Shown: piece after piece, positions 61,623-64,000 of the stretch
Layout: the number at the start of each line of letters is the position of its first letter
Numbering within the stretch: position 1 is the first letter of the stretch
Assembly: GCA_964550025.1 (NCBI GenBank)
Contig: CAZJYI010000001.1
Span: forward strand, 1 to 64,000
Direction: 5' to 3'
DNA from: CAZJYI01 sp964550025
GTDB taxonomy: Bacteria > Verrucomicrobiota > Kiritimatiellia > UBA8416 > CAYOBW01
DNA: 64,000 nt
Notes under the pieces: generated by a model
The model's database searches: none
Told to the model about the DNA's origin: nothing
Seen by the model: the letters and a program-made list of their open reading frames with translations, nothing else
Position numbers and translations under genes: made by a program

Positions 61623-64000
61623 GTGAGTACAAGGAGTCCGACCTTTGCACGGCAGATGTGGCGCCGCTTCCGACGAGGCGGTGTCGGCGGCGTTGTCGTG
61701 CTCGCTTTGGTGCCCCTGGCTTTCATCCCTGTCCGCGGCGACGTGCACTACGTCGACGCGAACACGTCCAACGCCATTCCCCCGTACACCAACTGGGCCA
61801 CGGCGGCAGCGGTCATCCAGGCGGCCGTCGACCTCGCGGTCGACGGGGATACCGTTTTGGTCTCGAACGGCGTGTACGATACCGGGGGCGCGGCGGTGCA
61901 GGCCGGCATGACGAACCGTGTGACCCTCACCAACGCCATCTCGTTGCTGAGCGTCGGGGGTGCGGACCGGACCTTTATCGTCGGGGCCGGCCCGGCGGCT
62001 GCCGGGGCGGTCCGCTGTGCCTACGTGGGCAGCGGGGCCCGTCTGCATGGATTCACACTGACCAACGGACACACCACGGCCGACGGAGGCGGGGCCTGGT
62101 GCGAGAGCGATGGGATGATCGCGAATTGCGTGGTCACCGAGTGCGAAGCCGGGGGAGACGGCGGCGGGGTGCACGGCGGCCGTGTGGCCGACAGCGAAGT
62201 CTACCACTGCATTGCCGGCGAAGGCGGGGGGGCCGCCTTCGCGGACCTCAGCAATACCGTTGTCGCGGCCAACTGGGCGGTCTGGGGCGGCGGGACCCAT
62301 CACTGCCTCTGTCTGGATTCGTTCATCGGCTACAACGTGGCCGAGAGTGGCGCGGGCGGGACGGAGGAAGGCACGAACTACAACTGCGTCATCGTGATGA
62401 ACGAAGCGCGCGGGCTGTGGAACACGAAGCGCGGCGATGGCGGGGGCACGTTCTTCAGCGTGGCGCGGGGCTGCGTCATATCCGACAACGAGGCCAGAGA
62501 CCAGGGCGGCGGCGCCTATTTCGGCACGCTCCATGACTGTGTCATTCGGCGCAACACGTCAGGACACGACGGAGGGGGCGCCTACAACGCCGAGCTGCGG
62601 AACTGCGACGTCATTCGGAACGCGGCACGGCGTTCAGGCGGCGGAACGGCCTTCTGCTCCAACGTGAACTGCATCGTGATGGGGAACCTGGCGGATTGGC
62701 ACGGTGGCGGCGGCTACGTCTCGGACAACCTGAGCTGCACGCTGGTTGCCAACACGGCCTTGAGCTCGGGCGGGGGGGGACTTGCGGGTACCTACCGCAA
62801 CTGCATCGTGTACTACAACACGGCCGGCGCGCATGACCGAAACCTCAACCTGGATAGCGACGGTGTGTGCGAGTACTCCTGCACGGTTCCCGACCCGGGC
62901 GGCACCGGCAACATCGAGAGCGCCCCCCTCCTGCTCGGCCTACGCTACCCCGGCCTGCTTCCCGCATCGCCGTGCATCGATGCCGGCACGAACCAGGCGT
63001 GGATGGCAACGGGCGTCGATATGCACGGCGAACCCCGCGTCGCGGGGACCGGCACCGACATGGGCTGTGATGAGTATCACGCCGACGGTATGACCGGCAG
63101 ACTCGATGTCGCGTTCAACGCTTCCGCCAGCCGGACCCCGGCCGGGTCTCCGGTTCATTTTGAAACGGAGATTCAGGGCAGGGCCGAGGGATTCGCGTGG
63201 GACTTCGGGGACGGCACTCACCGGACCAACGTGTTTGCCGTTGATCACCGCTATGATTCGGCCGGTGACTATGCGGTCACGCTGACGGCCTGGAACGGGG
63301 ACGGCGCCGTGTCCGCGACCGGGGCCGTCGAAGTGCTGCGCGAGTACACGACCTACGTGTCAGCCTTGTCGACGAACGCGACGCACCCGTATACCAACTG
63401 GAGCATGGCCGCCGACAACATCCAGGACGCCATCGACGCGTCGATTCCAGGAGGCCGGGTGCTGGTGACCAACGGTGTCTACGCAAGCGGCGGGCACACG
63501 GCGGACGCACGGCTGACCAACCGGGTCGCTATCACGCAGGCCGTGACCGTCGTCAGCGTCAACGGGCCCGAGGTGACCAGCATCGCAGGCCGGGGTCCGA
63601 TCGGCAATGCGGCCGTGCGAGGCGTCTACGTGGGCCACGGCGCCGTCCTGGCCGGCTTCACCGTGTCCAACGGCCACACCATGGTGAACCTGGCCAACAA
63701 CGACCTCAAGCGGGAGCGCAGCGGCGGGGGTATCCGATGTGAGCCGGACGGCCTGGTGTCGAATTGCATTCTGACAGCCAACCGGGCCAGCAACTTCGGC
63801 GGCGGCATCTCCGACGGTGTGGCCCGCGACTGCCTGCTCATCGGGAACACGGCGGGCCAGGGGGCCGGGTCGGCCCACGGGCGGCTGGCAAGCTGTATCC
63901 TGGTGAGCAATGTGGCCTCTTACTCCGGAGGCGCGGCTTTCGACGGCACGCTCGATAACTGCTTCATTGCCGACAACCGGGCGGGGGGCGAAGGCGGCGG
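61623..64000 (+). CDS. Giant secreted beta-helix protein with PKD domain (partial, runs off right edge)
   Basis: The plus frame opens at the GTG at 61623 (AGGGGGA upstream; an ATG at 61656 is an alternative) and stays open to the window end, ~790 codons. Residues ~12-41 are a signal peptide with an Arg-rich start (MWRRFRRGG). The mature start VHYVDANTSNAIPPYTNW is the entry of PVC right-handed beta-helix proteins. Two helix blocks are seen (~45-490 and ~590 onward) with GGGAY/GGGAW turns, and the second opens with a near copy, PYTNWSMAADNIQDAID. A PKD domain (~500-572) lies between them, with FAWDFGDGTHRTN and GDYAVTLTAWN. Likely a surface or secreted structural or adhesive protein; no catalytic domain is visible yet. 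Confidence 0.88.
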   Translation, partial: MSTRSPTFARQMWRRFRRGGVGGVVVLALVPLAFIPVRGDVHYVDANTSNAIPPYTNWATAAAVIQAAVDLAVDGDTVLVSNGVYDTGGAAVQAGMTNRVTLTNAISLLSVGGADRTFIVGAGPAAAGAVRCAYVGSGARLHGFTLTNGHTTADGGGAWCESDGMIANCVVTECEAGGDGGGVHGGRVADSEVYHCIAGEGGGAAFADLSNTVVAANWAVWGGGTHHCLCLDSFIGYNVAESGAGGTEEGTNYNCVIVMNEARGLWNTKRGDGGGTFFSVARGCVISDNEARDQGGGAYFGTLHDCVIRRNTSGHDGGGAYNAELRNCDVIRNAARRSGGGTAFCSNVNCIVMGNLADWHGGGGYVSDNLSCTLVANTALSSGGGGLAGTYRNCIVYYNTAGAHDRNLNLDSDGVCEYSCTVPDPGGTGNIESAPLLLGLRYPGLLPASPCIDAGTNQAWMATGVDMHGEPRVAGTGTDMGCDEYHADGMTGRLDVAFNASASRTPAGSPVHFETEIQGRAEGFAWDFGDGTHRTNVFAVDHRYDSAGDYAVTLTAWNGDGAVSATGAVEVLREYTTYVSALSTNATHPYTNWSMAADNIQDAIDASIPGGRVLVTNGVYASGGHTADARLTNRVAITQAVTVVSVNGPEVTSIAGRGPIGNAAVRGVYVGHGAVLAGFTVSNGHTMVNLANNDLKRERSGGGIRCEPDGLVSNCILTANRASNFGGGISDGVARDCLLIGNTAGQGAGSAHGRLASCILVSNVASYSGGAAFDGTLDNCFIADNRAGGEGG

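Overview
The window is a high-GC bacterial chromosome segment with about 46 protein genes on both strands. No rRNA, tRNA, CRISPR array or insertion sequence was recognised. The style points to the PVC superphylum, most likely Kiritimatiellota (former Verrucomicrobia subdivision 5) or a relative. The signs are many secreted quinoprotein-like beta-propeller proteins, Tat-exported oxidoreductases of Gfo/Idh/MocA and FAD type, giant secreted beta-helix proteins carrying the 'PYTNW..AA..IQ.A(V/I)D' entry motif, FG-GAP/VCBS propellers with thrombospondin-3-like calcium repeats, and a single-domain AICAR formyltransferase. The taxonomic call is inference from gene content.

Layout. 1-3364 (minus): first ~1,120 codons of a giant secreted beta-helix/TSP3 protein whose last visible residues look like the start of an Rhs protein; it runs off the left edge. 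3898-12458 (plus): an unusual envelope electron-transfer cluster with a membrane-anchored beta-propeller, an NHL lipoprotein, a 72-residue Tat-exported cysteine peptide, a Tat-exported NapG-like ferredoxin with four Fe-S motifs, a DUF2059-like protein, a NapH-like membrane polyferredoxin and two more propeller proteins. 12455-21692 continues almost without gaps: glycosyltransferase, LolD/MacB-like ABC transporter, MrfA-type helicase and metallophosphoesterase. 21767-29880 holds housekeeping genes: apt, Gfo/Idh/MocA oxidoreductase, HIT hydrolase, PlsC, HAD phosphatase, K+ channel, FabI-like reductase, PNPOx-like protein and mutY. 30212-38591: PreP-like M16 protease, an ABC-2 exporter with a TPR-like partner, and ApbE. 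38724-42782: a protein with two seven-repeat FG-GAP propellers. 42806-47360: AICAR formyltransferase, Maf, and a REC-GAF-GGDEF-REC-HD-GYP c-di-GMP regulator. 47443-55462 (minus): two tandem secreted fusions of a methyltransferase-like domain with two beta-propellers, plus a third propeller protein. 55640-61446: two PIN-domain toxin-antitoxin pairs flanking a Tat FAD oxidoreductase, a PhoD-like phosphatase and an esterase. 61623-64000: start of a second giant beta-helix protein, with a PKD domain, running off the right edge.

Two themes stand out. The first is envelope redox and surface biology: at least seven propeller proteins, four Tat substrates, NapG/NapH-like electron carriers and ApbE. 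The second is a dispersed short repeat, GGGGACAGGCAC (variant GGGGACAGACCC), found about 30 times. It is dense between 21 and 40 kb, lies both between and inside genes, and is read in frame as different peptides in unrelated proteins. I saw none from 41 to 64 kb. Positions were worked out by eye; domain boundaries are approximate.
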